From positions 10,912,001 through 10,976,000 of the forward strand of contig CP053160.1 in NCBI GenBank assembly GCA_014607495.2: a DNA stretch of 64,000 nucleotides, in the 5' to 3' direction. Shown piece by piece: positions 43,156 through 52,998 of the stretch (the first letter of the stretch is position 1; each line of letters begins with the position of its first letter). The stretch is from Carposina sasakii (taxonomy: Eukaryota; Arthropoda; Insecta; Lepidoptera; Carposinidae). The notes under the pieces were generated by a model. The model ran no database searches and was not told the DNA's origin. It saw nothing but the letters and a program-made list of their open reading frames with translations. The position numbers were made by a program, and so were the translations under genes.

Positions 43156-45073
43156 CTATTTGCAGCAGGTTTTCAAGGGGGGTTGCTTACAGAACTTTCT
43201 ACCAGCTTGGACAGCCTTCGGGGCAAACCAATTTATTCTAAAAATTATCTCAGGAGCACGCATTCCATTTGTGAGCAAGCCACCTCTGAATTACCCTTGT
43301 CTGGAGGTGAGAAAACAGTATACTACAAGAATGACTCCAGAAATGTCAAAAATAATACAGGAATTAAAGGATCAAGGGGTTCTAGAAAAACCTTCTCAGA
43401 TAAGCCCAAGTTTTCTATCAAAAATGTTTCTGGTACCGAAGAGCAGTGGCAGCCTACGCCCAATATTCGACCTTCGGGGGTTGAACAAGCATATCCACAC
43501 CAGACATTTCCAATTAATTTCCCATGCTACAGTGCCAGAGTTTCTGCAAAAACAAGATTGGATGGTAAAGATAGACATTTCCAGCGCATATTTTCATGTG
43601 CCAATAGCGGAAGCTCATCGTTGCTATCTCAGGATGGTATACGGGACAGAACTGCTACAAATGTCATCCCTACCTTTTGGCCTGGCATCTGCCCCCAGGA
43701 CTTTTGCAGCCCTAACGAATTGGATCGCGGAGGTCCTTCGTGCCAGAGGCTATCGGGTGCTAGTATATTTGGACGCTTTCCTCCTGGCCCATCAAGACCA
43801 GACCAAGTTGATTTCACATACTGCGGAAGTTGTGAATCTTCTGGAGTCTTTAGGATGGCAAATAAATTATACAAAATCAATTTTAAGGCCAGCACAGGAA
43901 ATAGAGTATCTGGGCATAACCTGGAATACGGACTCAAATACAATGTTTCTAGCAAGGGAAAAGATAAGAAAGATAGAGGCGGCAGTACAAAATATATTAA
44001 ACAGACCCAAATCCAACCTGAAACAGATTCAGAGGATTCTAGGCCAATTAAATTTCGCCAACTTTGTGATTCCAAAGGGCCGACTGCACTGCCGTTATCT
44101 GCAGATTTTTCTCAAAAGATTCCGCCTCAATCAGTCTGTGAAATTAGTGCTGCCCCCACAAGTCCGCAACGATCTCAAGTGGTGGAAAAATGCAATCCAG
44201 AACAGATCTGCTCTGCATCAACGGCCATTCACCCACTTTTTGACAACCGATGCGGCGAACTGGGGATGGGGAGCCCAGTTGAACGAGACACTACTGTCAG
44301 GTATCTGGACGATAGAACAGAAGAAATGGCATTCGAATTGGAAAGAGCTGTTCGCAGTATATGCATCGATTCGGAATCAATTGCATTGCCTTCAGAATGC
44401 CCACATTCTAGTCCAGTCCGACAATCGGACCCTGGTCTCGTATATACGGAGGGAAGGAGGGACACACTCCTTGAGTCTTCTCAACCTGACATGCAAGTTG
44501 TTGAAGCTGACAGAACGAATGAACATTCTCCTGTCAGCACACTACCTCCCGGGGAGGTACAACTGCATTGCCGATCGCCTCTCCCGAGGACGGCAAATAT
44601 CCGAATGGCACCTGTTGCCCACTACAACAAACCGATTATTCCATCGTTGGGGCACTCCAGACGTCGACCTCTTCGCGTCTGCAGAAACAGCCGTGGTCAA
44701 CAAGTACGTCTCGCTAGACTGCAAAGATCACTCAGCACTCTTCGCAAACGCCTTCAGTCGCAACTGGAAATTTCATCTAGCATGGGTATTCCCACCTCCC
44801 AATCTCATGCCCCGAGTTCTAGCTCATCTGAACAGTGCCAAAGGAATATTCATAGTAATAGCACCTTTGTGGGAGAAGACATTTTGGTTAGCAGACCTAA
44901 GATCACGAGCTCTGGAACCACCTGTGGTGATAGAGAGGCTCTCGGAGAGCCTAATCGACACTGCAACAGGTCTTCCTCCAGCACAGGTAGACCAACTGAA
45001 GCTACAGGCTTGGTTGGTTGGAGGTGGGGAGAACAGATTAGTGGTTGGTCAGAAGCTGAAAAACAACTGTTAG
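43154..45073 (+). CDS. pol: DIRS reverse transcriptase / RNase H ORF with altered active site
   Basis: Coding similarity begins at DYLQQVFKGG, right at the gag stop; the frame is open upstream to 42905 but that part only shadows gag. RT motifs are MVKIDISSAYFHVPI (motif A Asp), LPFGLASAPRTF (motif B), VYLDAFLLA (motif C) and EYLGITW. The second Asp of YxDD is Ala (codon GCT at 43775-43777). RNase H has LTTDAANWGWGA, KELFAVYASI, VQSDNRTLV and HYLPGRYNCIADRLSR, with all acidic residues in place. The last about 140 residues (DVDLFAS ... FPPPNLMPRVL) match the extra C-terminal region of DIRS elements often described as methyltransferase-like. Translation may need a +1 shift at the gag stop or internal initiation. 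Confidence 0.9.
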   Translation, partial: DYLQQVFKGGCLQNFLPAWTAFGANQFILKIISGARIPFVSKPPLNYPCLEVRKQYTTRMTPEMSKIIQELKDQGVLEKPSQISPSFLSKMFLVPKSSGSLRPIFDLRGLNKHIHTRHFQLISHATVPEFLQKQDWMVKIDISSAYFHVPIAEAHRCYLRMVYGTELLQMSSLPFGLASAPRTFAALTNWIAEVLRARGYRVLVYLDAFLLAHQDQTKLISHTAEVVNLLESLGWQINYTKSILRPAQEIEYLGITWNTDSNTMFLAREKIRKIEAAVQNILNRPKSNLKQIQRILGQLNFANFVIPKGRLHCRYLQIFLKRFRLNQSVKLVLPPQVRNDLKWWKNAIQNRSALHQRPFTHFLTTDAANWGWGAQLNETLLSGIWTIEQKKWHSNWKELFAVYASIRNQLHCLQNAHILVQSDNRTLVSYIRREGGTHSLSLLNLTCKLLKLTERMNILLSAHYLPGRYNCIADRLSRGRQISEWHLLPTTTNRLFHRWGTPDVDLFASAETAVVNKYVSLDCKDHSALFANAFSRNWKFHLAWVFPPPNLMPRVLAHLNSAKGIFIVIAPLWEKTFWLADLRSRALEPPVVIERLSESLIDTATGLPPAQVDQLKLQAWLVGGGENRLVVGQKLKNNC

Positions 45074-45981
45074 GTACTAGTTGGAGACAATCTACAATCA
45101 GCACTTATTATCCTGCAATGAAGCGTTGGTTTAAGTGGTGTGATCAGAATGGAGTGAGTGTGAATAATCCAGATTTTCAGCAAATTTCCAGATTTCTCGC
45201 ATATTTGCATATAGAAGAGAACCTGGCATATAGCACCATACTGGTACATAAGTCAGCAGTATTTACATTTTGCAAAATTAAACACTCCCAAGAATCAGAT
45301 GACCAATTACTTTTAAAGCAGATTCTTAAAGCAATATCTTCAGCTCAGCCTACAAAAACTAAAACACCAGTTTGGGATGCTGAAATTATTTTTAATTGGC
45401 TAATTGTACCAAGCCAAAGACAAACTCTTTTTGATGTGTCTAGAAGAACAGCAGTGATCCTTCTCTTAGCCTCTGGTAGAAGAGTACATGATCTCACTCT
45501 GTTGAGTATTTCTGAGTCAGATATTCACATATTGGATGAGATGATCGTTTTATGGCCTTTGTTTGGTTCAAAAACAGATTCAGTTAAACATAGGCAGTCA
45601 GGATGGAGGTTATTGAAACACCCAAATGTACAGGTTTGCCCTGTTACCTGGATAAAGCGGCTTATTGAGATTTCTCAAGAGAGAAGAGGTGGTTTAAAAC
45701 ACTTATTTATAACTATTACTGGTGAACCACGGCCAGCTTCAAGAACAGTAATTGGTGGCTGGGTCAGATCTGGGCTAAAGGAGGCAGGTATAAAGGCATC
45801 ACCAGGCTCCTTTAGGTCAGCTGTGGCTTCAGCTGGCTGGCTAGATAACCAACCTGTTGATGTAATACTGTCTAGAGGTAACTGGAAAAATGAAAATACA
45901 TTAAGAAAATACTATTGCAGGGAAATTGAAAAGAGAGCTAATAGATCTCAATTATTGTTTAATAATTTTCAGCAAGAATAG
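43183..45981 (+). CDS. DIRS tyrosine recombinase ORF (long frame overlapping RT)
   Basis: The frame is open from 43156 and first ATG is 43183. It runs through the whole RT ORF in another frame before the recombinase proper, which starts near GTSWRQSTISTYY (about 45073). Recombinase motifs are ASGRRVHDLTLL (box I Arg, about residue 765), SPGSFRSAVASAGW (second Arg) and GNWKNENTLRKYYC (nucleophile Tyr, about residue 910). The His of the usual HxxR is Gly here. The enzyme would integrate a circular cDNA without target duplication. The first 620 codons have no domain of their own and may be untranslated; true start unknown. Confidence 0.85.
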   Translation: MLTELSTSLDSLRGKPIYSKNYLRSTHSICEQATSELPLSGGEKTVYYKNDSRNVKNNTGIKGSRGSRKTFSDKPKFSIKNVSGTEEQWQPTPNIRPSGVEQAYPHQTFPINFPCYSARVSAKTRLDGKDRHFQRIFSCANSGSSSLLSQDGIRDRTATNVIPTFWPGICPQDFCSPNELDRGGPSCQRLSGASIFGRFPPGPSRPDQVDFTYCGSCESSGVFRMANKLYKINFKASTGNRVSGHNLEYGLKYNVSSKGKDKKDRGGSTKYIKQTQIQPETDSEDSRPIKFRQLCDSKGPTALPLSADFSQKIPPQSVCEISAAPTSPQRSQVVEKCNPEQICSASTAIHPLFDNRCGELGMGSPVERDTTVRYLDDRTEEMAFELERAVRSICIDSESIALPSECPHSSPVRQSDPGLVYTEGRRDTLLESSQPDMQVVEADRTNEHSPVSTLPPGEVQLHCRSPLPRTANIRMAPVAHYNKPIIPSLGHSRRRPLRVCRNSRGQQVRLARLQRSLSTLRKRLQSQLEISSSMGIPTSQSHAPSSSSSEQCQRNIHSNSTFVGEDILVSRPKITSSGTTCGDREALGEPNRHCNRSSSSTGRPTEATGLVGWRWGEQISGWSEAEKQLLGTSWRQSTISTYYPAMKRWFKWCDQNGVSVNNPDFQQISRFLAYLHIEENLAYSTILVHKSAVFTFCKIKHSQESDDQLLLKQILKAISSAQPTKTKTPVWDAEIIFNWLIVPSQRQTLFDVSRRTAVILLLASGRRVHDLTLLSISESDIHILDEMIVLWPLFGSKTDSVKHRQSGWRLLKHPNVQVCPVTWIKRLIEISQERRGGLKHLFITITGEPRPASRTVIGGWVRSGLKEAGIKASPGSFRSAVASAGWLDNQPVDVILSRGNWKNENTLRKYYCREIEKRANRSQLLFNNFQQE

Positions 45982-46290
45982 ATTGGTTTTTATGTTTTTA
46001 TGCAAAGCAGTTTGTTATGTTTATTGTTTTGATATTTTTATCTTAGAAGTGATGGTTAAGTTCTTCTTGTGCCAAGTGTGCCAGGAATTATTTTTTGTTT
46101 TATAATTTTGTTTTAAATAGGTACTTAAACATTACCTATTAGTAATTTAAGCATTCTTTAAAGATTTAAAGAAGTTTGTTGAAAGTACTGATAAAGTTTT
46201 TATAATAGTGATTACATAAGTATTATAATAAACTTAGTGATTATTTAACACATAGTGTTTTGTGTTTATCACCAGCAGATATCAAACAGG

Positions 46291-46391
46291 TCTTCAATCG
46301 ATGCTATGTGTTTTTTGACAAACACATAATATAATATTTTGAATTACAACAAAATTGTTATTATGTGTTGAAAGAAAAACACATAGCATCG
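46291..46391. repeat. DIRS internal complementary region
   Basis: The first about 40 bp (TCTTCAATCGATGCTATGTG...) are the reverse complement of the element's left end. The last about 65 bp (...AATATTTTGAATTACAACAA to CACATAGCATCG) are the reverse complement of its right end, with a few shared bases at the join (TAATA). It records the junction of the two termini and is the template used to complete the ends in the DIRS replication model. Confidence 0.92.
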
Positions 46392-46424
46392 CAGGAATAT
46401 CTTCCTGGTGAAGACTATGTCAAA

Positions 46425-46615
46425 CTAAGGAAGGCACCTCAGCGTCAAAGGAAAAACTGACCGCGACAGTGGCGCCCTCGCAGGTGATAAGCAGGTATTA
46501 GTACCAAACTAGCGGGATGAAAAGGTAAGATCACAAACCATTCTTCAATCGATGCTATGTGTTTTTCTTTCAACACATAATAACAATTTTGTTGTAATTC
46601 AAAATATTATATTAA
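46425..46615 (-). repeat. DIRS right inverted terminal repeat
   Basis: CTATGTCAAACTAAGGAAGG to CGATGCTATGTGTTTTTCTT-TCAACACATAATAAC, ending near CAAAATATTATATT. It extends about 25 bp further than the left repeat. Confidence 0.92.
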
Positions 46616-47096
46616 TTGATATGATAATGAAAGAAAGGTACTGTATAATGAAAGGAATTTATTCATTAAAATAATTTGTGAAATAATCTGAAACTAAAGT
46701 CATTATTATTTTATTATCAACTACAAAGTTTAGTATTCTTTCTACAAAAAAACATGATAACTGTCTCATTTGCATACAGTCTGGCTATTGAACTTCAGCT
46801 TAGGTATTTGAAGAAAGAATGTTTTAAATCAATACCTAGCTGTACCGTTAGATTTTATTTGTTTTCATGTTAATATAAAAATGTAAACACTAAAGTATTC
46901 AAATACCTTGATTGAAGTTAAACTATTGGGTGGTAGATTTCCCATTTTTTAAAATATTCTATAATAAAAAAAAAACACTCAGACACAATAAGTTTAATTT
47001 TATAAACATATTAAAGTAGCCATGTAATTTGTCAAGGAATATTTAGTTTTTATCCCAGAAAATATCTACCATTTAGTTAAGTACGTACATCCCTGC

Positions 47097-47275
47097 ATCT
47101 TCTTCCGTGCATGTCATGACAGCCGACGAAGCTCGCGCGTTCCCCATGCGATGCTGTCACCGATATTTACATCTGCCCCCCTAGCATGACCACGCATCGT
47201 GGATATCGTATCGTCTCTATACAAAATTCAACATAACGGCTATATTTATCGTATTTTGACAGGCTAAATGTCATA
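47097..47275. repeat. S1 head fragment plus shared dispersed repeat
   Basis: CCTGCATCTTCTTCCGTGCATGTC (S1) then CCCCTAGCATGACCACGCAT and TCTCTATACAAAATTCAACA, as at 40533-40725. Confidence 0.6.
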
Positions 47276-48014
47276 CCTATCTGTAAATTTACAAGAGGCA
47301 GTAATAAGCCTTCAAAATTAAGTGGGCAAGTCCATTTTTCAAATCACAACATCACATGTCCACCTGCATCATTTACAGCAACTTTTGCTTTGTGAGCACA
47401 TTTATAAATGCAATATTTAAAATAGCTGCAGAACAAAAGTTCTATTACGTGCATACAAGTTACTGAAAGAGTGACGTCCTAATTGTGGTAGCCATTTGTA
47501 TGGAGCGTTTTTTGGCAAGTCTAAAATTGTGATTTTCAAATCGTTGTATCCCGGAAAGTTTTCACGCTAGCGAAGTTTTTCTTTCGCAATTTCTTCTTTT
47601 ATTTTATGCTCTTTCGATATAAATACAAATAAAAAAACCGTAAACGACTCTATTGAAGGTAAGCTTGCATTATCTATTTATATGGCATAGCCCACACCCA
47701 AAGAGATATTACAACAGATAATTGTTTAAAAATAACTACACTATTGTTTTTATTAATTGCTTTTTAAAGTTACGAAAGTTAGGTTTCGTCAGCTGACATC
47801 ATATTGTTATAGACACATACTATTAACCAATGACGTCATACAGTTACGTTACAGCTAAACGTAAACTTTATAGTTTTCAATGCAAATATGGCCTTTTGTA
47901 TCTATATTGTAGAGTTTGGTAACGATTTTACAAGCGAAAATTGTTCAAATACTTTGTTCGAATACTATCGATCTCTGTCTTTTATGATTCTAAGTTTATG
48001 CCTGCGGCTTCGTA

Positions 48015-48172
48015 TACAGGGTGTAACAAAAGGGGTATATTAAGCAAAATGTTATAAAAATAGTTCACTATACCTATAAAGAAGCTACTCACAAAATTTG
48101 AGATTCAGAACTACATGTTTATTTTTTCAGATAGATGGGGAATTCCAGTACAACTCAGGAATGTTCATACAA
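48015..48172 (+). mobile_element. M2 MITE, left arm only
   Basis: TACAGGGTGTAACAAAAGGG to GGAATGTTCATACAATC; the right arm is replaced by a D1 repeat. Confidence 0.75.
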
Positions 48173-48318
48173 TCTATACATATAATAAAAATGTAACGGA
48201 TCGCTGTCTGTACATGGAAGATATATGAGAAAAAATATTATAGGAGACCTTTATCAACGCAATAGGACCCAAAACGATGATTTTTGGAATTTTTGTCTAA
48301 TCTCAGAAACGGCTGAGC
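48173..48318 (+). repeat. D1 dispersed repeat, 5' part
   Basis: CTATACATATAATAAAAATG, AACGGATCGCTGTCTGTACA and 'tttatcaacgcaataggacccaaaacgatgatttttgg' match the copy at 14792. Confidence 0.75.
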
Positions 48319-48404
48319 ATTTTTTTGGAATAAACTTACTTTATTTGATGTATAGAGTACGTACGTACCCTTCGTTAAGGATGGCAACGAAAAAACATCC
48401 TGTA
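48319..48404 (-). mobile_element. M1 MITE fragment
   Basis: 'aaacttactttatttgatgtatagagtacg' to GAAAAAACATCCTGTA, one end only, fused to the D1 piece. Confidence 0.75.
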
Positions 48405-48565
48405 TACAGAAAAATTACAGAACCGAACTTTTCAGTAATTATTATGAAAAAAAAAACATCAATATTAAAGCGGCCTTTAGACAAGGTGCTGACGCGCCTT
48501 AGTAGACGGCACCGCCGTAACCTGTGACTGAAACTATTGAATGACACAATGTTAAAATTACCAGT

Positions 48566-48800
48566 GCTGATGCGGGGCTTTCACTTGAATACATCAGCTG
48601 CATCTCCTTCCGTGCATGTCATAAGAGCCGACTAAAGAACTCGGGCATTTTATCGCATATTATCTCAGACGAGGAGCTAACAACTCGTCACTGGCCATTT
48701 ACTACTGGCCCCTCTATGGTAAACGTGGCTACGAGTAAAGATATTCATGATCCTGCGGTTCCTAGCCTACTCCTTTTTGGTGGGAATACAGCCGTTTATA
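48566..48800 (+). repeat. S1 dispersed repeat
   Basis: GCTGATGCGGGGCTTTCACT to GGTGGGAATACAGCCGTTTATATG; full-length but diverged. Confidence 0.75.
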
Positions 48801-48807
48801 TGTCTTC

Positions 48808-49022
48808 TTCTTCAGCCTATTGCAGTCCACTGCTGGACGTAGGCCGCCACAAGGCAAGGGGGTTTTGCCCATAGTCACCACGCTGGGCAGGCGAGTTGGT
48901 GACCGCAGTGTGATTTTCGGACTATATTATCAATACGGGAGGCGCTGCTGGGCACCTCTCGGAAACCCGATACCCACGGGCAGGCAGGGATGGTACAAAC
49001 TCTACTCTGCTGGTACCATGCG
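48808..49022 (-). repeat. LineA 3' end
   Basis: CTTCTTCTTCAGCCTATTGC-AGTCCACTGCTGGACG through CACCACGCTGGGCAGGCGAG to CTCTACTCTGCTGGTACCATG. Confidence 0.7.
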
Positions 49023-49224
49023 TCTTATATGTATGTATGTTAAAATTACACAAACATAGCTCCTATGTCGGGAGATTTCATGAATTCCAGTCTACGATAT
49101 CGACCAACATATGCGGTTATGGCAGGTAGCCTTCATTGTCTAGTTGGTGTTTGATTTTGTGGAATCATCACTTTCCTTTTTAACTATAACCGGTTTATTG
49201 AAACAAGTTTGTTAATGGCTGACT

Positions 49225-49285
49225 GTGAGATCTCCTTCATGATCTTGATGATCAGTTCTGGCTATCCCATTTCGGGAATGTATGT
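49225..49285 (+). repeat. S1 3' fragment
   Basis: GAGATCTCCTTCATGATC, 'agttctggctatcccatttcggga'. Confidence 0.6.
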
Positions 49286-49726
49286 TTATCACAGATTCTT
49301 GTCGTAGTTGCATGTTTTTTATAGCCTCTAGAGGTTATATAAATTACTCACAGAATTTTAACCTGTCAGTCTATTTGTTTCACTTTAGGGAGTGAGCCTA
49401 CCGCCGCATTTCAGGTACAAATTATTACAATCTAAAGACTGGAAATGAATCCTTTTTGCATATGAAATTGGTAAACTATGAAAAAACTTTTTCAATGTTA
49501 ATTTTCATATAAAAATCCGAGTATAGAGATAAAAGTTTTTCCGACAAATGAATATAACATTACGCACCGCCGGGATACAATGGCCATGGACCTGTTTAAA
49601 CATATAAATTAGAATAATAATTTAATTTACTATCTAAATATGGTATGAGATAATAAACTTGACGATGTTAAGTAAATATCATAGTGTAAGGACAGCAGTA
49701 GGTAGACTTGTGCGGACTGTTCGAAC

Positions 49727-50026
49727 CATGGAGAAGGTATAAAAGAGGAGGTGGGACTATGAAATGAACTGAGTCGTGTGGCAATCGGGAAGCCATGACG
49801 TCATGATAGGGGCGGAGCTTCAGGGCCAATGTGTGTAACGCAGTAGCCAAACCACACGCTTATGCAAGTAGTTTGGCTAGTCACTACAAGGTGGTTTTTA
49901 TGTAAATTGGCAGGGCTACAGTGTTAGGATGCTCCCCTCATCCCATACTTCACCCCCGCTCAACGGCACACTATTTTTGTATGAAAATATACTTAGCCGC
50001 TGCTCCTCTTTTATTTCTTCTCCATG
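49727..50026 (+). mobile_element. M4 MITE, 300 bp, with near-perfect 8 bp target duplication
   Basis: Same ends and core as 31329-31624. Flanked by GTTCGAAC (49719-49726) and GTTCAAAC (50027-50034). It contains TGACGTCA followed by TAGGGGCGGAGCTTCAGG. Confidence 0.88.
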
Positions 50027-51179
50027 GTTCAAACGATCGTTGGTTCTATTTACATGATGACCACTCGGTCTACACTTAGGAGAGATTATTACGTCCCATA
50101 TTCGTTGTCGTCGTCCTCATCTGTGATTTATTAATTAAAGTTTAACATCACAAGGTAGGTAATAATAGAAATTACTATGCCGCCAACCGGCTCTACGAGT
50201 TTTATCATAACTCAATATATTGATTAAAAATTATTTTCCAAGCTTTTATTGTACTGTCGTGACAATTGTAAGTCTATGTTCCATTCGTAGGTATACGAAA
50301 ATGTTGACGCCCGCGATCGCGCGCTCCTCAGTATTATGTACAGACTTAATAACATTCAGAGGTAATATTAAATTGATATTTATTTTAGTATGAAAGTAAA
50401 ATGTGACAAATTATCAAAACTCGTAGAACAAATGTGGTTGTTTATGATGGTAGCTACCTAGTCATGCGAGGTATCAATAACCTCAGTTTAAAAATTAACC
50501 CTGTATATTCCCTGTATACCATGCATGTACATTTATTTTGGTAAAAATACAGTTATTCTAATATTGCCTACAAACAGACATTAGATTTGTATGTTGTAGC
50601 TATTGTGATAGTACTATAGTAGTTCTAGGTAGGTACTATTAAACTTATTAAAAAGACGTGTCATTCTCATCATACTATGATCGTGTAAGTTTTGACGTCG
50701 GTTGAAAAGGATCGTTTATCATGTGGCTGACTTGTTGACGTGATGTGATTGAGATTTCTAATGGATATGCTTGTGCTGGACGTTTTGCAACAACTTGTGG
50801 ACGTTATGCCTCGCTTATTTGAAAACTAGTGGATGCCGTCGTCGTCGTAACTCTATGTATACCTGGGAGTAGGGAAGGAGAAAGGATTTTTTTTCCCTTT
50901 TTGTTTTCATTTTTGCGTCCTCTAGTCTCTTAATACGAGACTAAAAAAAGCTAAAGGCAAAAACATACTGTCATTAATACCTATATCGGTTGTACTAACC
51001 CAAAAACCGCGGTTACCTACTTGTGTAGAGTTCTGTCACGGCCAATTTGTGATAATATTCTAGTGAAACGCAAGCTTATTCTTCTTTATTTACACGCTAT
51101 AACACGGAAATATTCCTGATTGGATACATTTCCAGTAATTTTCACTCCTCTGTTAAATTATCTTAAGGATAGGATTACT

Positions 51180-51400
51180 TAGTAGTGACCCTACCTGTGA
51201 AGCCATAGGTCCTGGGTTCGAATCTCGGTAGGTGCAAACATTGATATGATGAATATTCTTGTGTGATCCGATATGTTTATATACTTATCTATGTATTTAT
51301 AGATATGCCGTTGCCTAATACCCACGACACGAGATCTTAAGGATCTTCGCGTAGGTCTAGATTAATGTGTTGTGATGTGTGTGAATATTTATTTATTTAA
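51180..51400 (+). repeat. S2 tRNA-derived SINE, 5' truncated
   Basis: GTAGTGACCCTACCTGTGAA, B box GGTTCGAATCTC, CATTGATATGATGAATATTC and the GTGTTGTGATGTGTGTGAAT end. The A box is partly lost. Confidence 0.8.
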
Positions 51401-51794
51401 TATATCTCAGCATCCTATTTGGTAGGTAATACGAACAAACCCCTTCGTTCCTTTTCTTACTTATATACTTGTTAACTTTCTAAGATAGCTAATTTTAGTT
51501 AAATGAAAATGGGAACTGAATTAAATTGAGGTACCTATTTAATAAAATCAATGAGAAAGGTCTGGCAACTTAATAAAATTTCCTTTATAACCATTTTGTG
51601 TTTACGTTTTTTACTAGCAAGGCGGTCGCCTTTGCATCATATTAACCCGTATTTTTGGTGGAACTTACCCTTGAGGGCACTTGAGTGAGTGATGTTAGAT
51701 ACTTTGACATATTGTTATTATATTTCCTATTGAGTGTGATTAAAGTTTGAGTCAACGTTTAACAATATGAGGGTTACCACCATAAATATTTTTG

Positions 51795-52015
51795 ACCTGT
51801 GCTGATGCGGAGCTTCACGAGAATAAATCGGCTGCATCTCATTCCGTGCATGTCATAATAGTCGACTTAAGAAGTCGCATATTCTTTCAGGCGAGCTAGA
51901 AACTTGCCACCATATACATATATCTCCGCAATACTAAACGTGGCTATTTGATCTCCTTTATGATCTTGCAGTTCTGGCTATCCCATTTCGGGATGTGTAT
52001 ACGAGTATGAATGTA
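51795..52015 (+). repeat. S1 dispersed repeat
   Basis: GTGCTGATGCGGAGCTTCAC to CTATCCCATTTCGGGATGTG. Confidence 0.75.
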
Positions 52016-52400
52016 ATATGTGTGTTTTTATTTCAACAAAAGGTGTGGTGTGTTTTATTCATATAATACTTATTATTACTACTTTCCTTCCTTTCCTTCT
52101 TTATTGTACACACACACACACATAAATAAAAAATAACACAATTAAAATAAATATTGTACAAAGGCGAGCTTATCTCTATAAGAGATCTCTTCCAGCTAAC
52201 CCGAACAAAAATATTAAAAAAAGACATATCACAGAATAGATAAAACACATGTGCACAGAGGGAGAAAAAAAATACAGATAACAAAGAATAAACAAATACT
52301 ATACATACTAATTTTCATACATATTCCATAATAACTACTATTTTATTGAAAACTTGGATTCTCCACAAAACTGGCCTAAACTTACTTATTCTTTTCTATT

Positions 52401-52757
52401 GTGAGCGGGGGTGAAGTATGGGACGAGGGGAGCATTGAACACTGTAGCCCTGCCCATTTACATAGAAAACACCTTGTAGTGACTAGGTAAACTACTTGCT
52501 CATTATCAATATGGTTCAAGATTGTTTTACTAGTGCAATTACTCATCGCTAGATGGCAATATTATACTACGTTTTAGTAAAAAAGTACTCTAATATAAGC
52601 GCTAGTGTCTTTGTAATTTTAATACGGTTACATTTCTGAGCACAAGCTACTGCGTTACACTGGCGCTGAAGCTCCGCCCCTATCATGACGTCATGGCCTC
52701 TCGATTGCCACACGACTCAGTTCATAGTCCTACCTCCTCTTTTATACCTTCTTCATG
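52401..52757 (-). mobile_element. M4 MITE, rearranged copy
   Basis: Reverse orientation, right end TATACCTTCTTCATG. Core GAAGCTCCGCCCCTATCATGACGTCATGG is conserved. One outer end is missing, and about 135 bp (52502-52637) in the middle is unrelated to the other copies. Confidence 0.75.
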
Positions 52758-52998
52758 CGTTACTTCCATCCAATACGCAACTCTCTTACGATTGTCTCAA
52801 AAGCTTTAATTTAATTAGAGATGTGGTGATACTTTTGCAACCAACTAAAGAGTTGATTCAAAATATCTACAACAAGGTATACTCGTACCTATTTAATATG
52901 TCCGTGCGATGCTGGCAATATTGTCATAAATGTTTCTAATCTAGGACAGTTTTATTACATTGTATGGGTACAAGTCCGTAACTAAATGTTCTTGAATC

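Larger units (their letters stand above)
41797..46615 (+). mobile_element. Full-length DIRS-type tyrosine-recombinase retrotransposon (4.8 kb)
   Basis: Left and right terminal repeats are inverted (41797-41964 and 46425-46615). An internal complementary region (46291-46391) is the reverse complement of the left end joined to that of the right end, the arrangement DIRS elements use to circularise. Inside are gag (42046-43155), RT/RNase H (43154-45073) and tyrosine recombinase (to 45981). There is no integrase, protease or target duplication, as expected for the group. The 150 bp core of the inverted repeats is identical by eye, so insertion is recent. The RT active site is altered (YLDA), see that entry. 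Confidence 0.92.

Noticed and set aside
43629..44075. Minus-strand 148-codon frame inside the DIRS element
   Set aside because: Lies antisense to RT, no motif; by-product of the coding bias of the two plus-strand frames.
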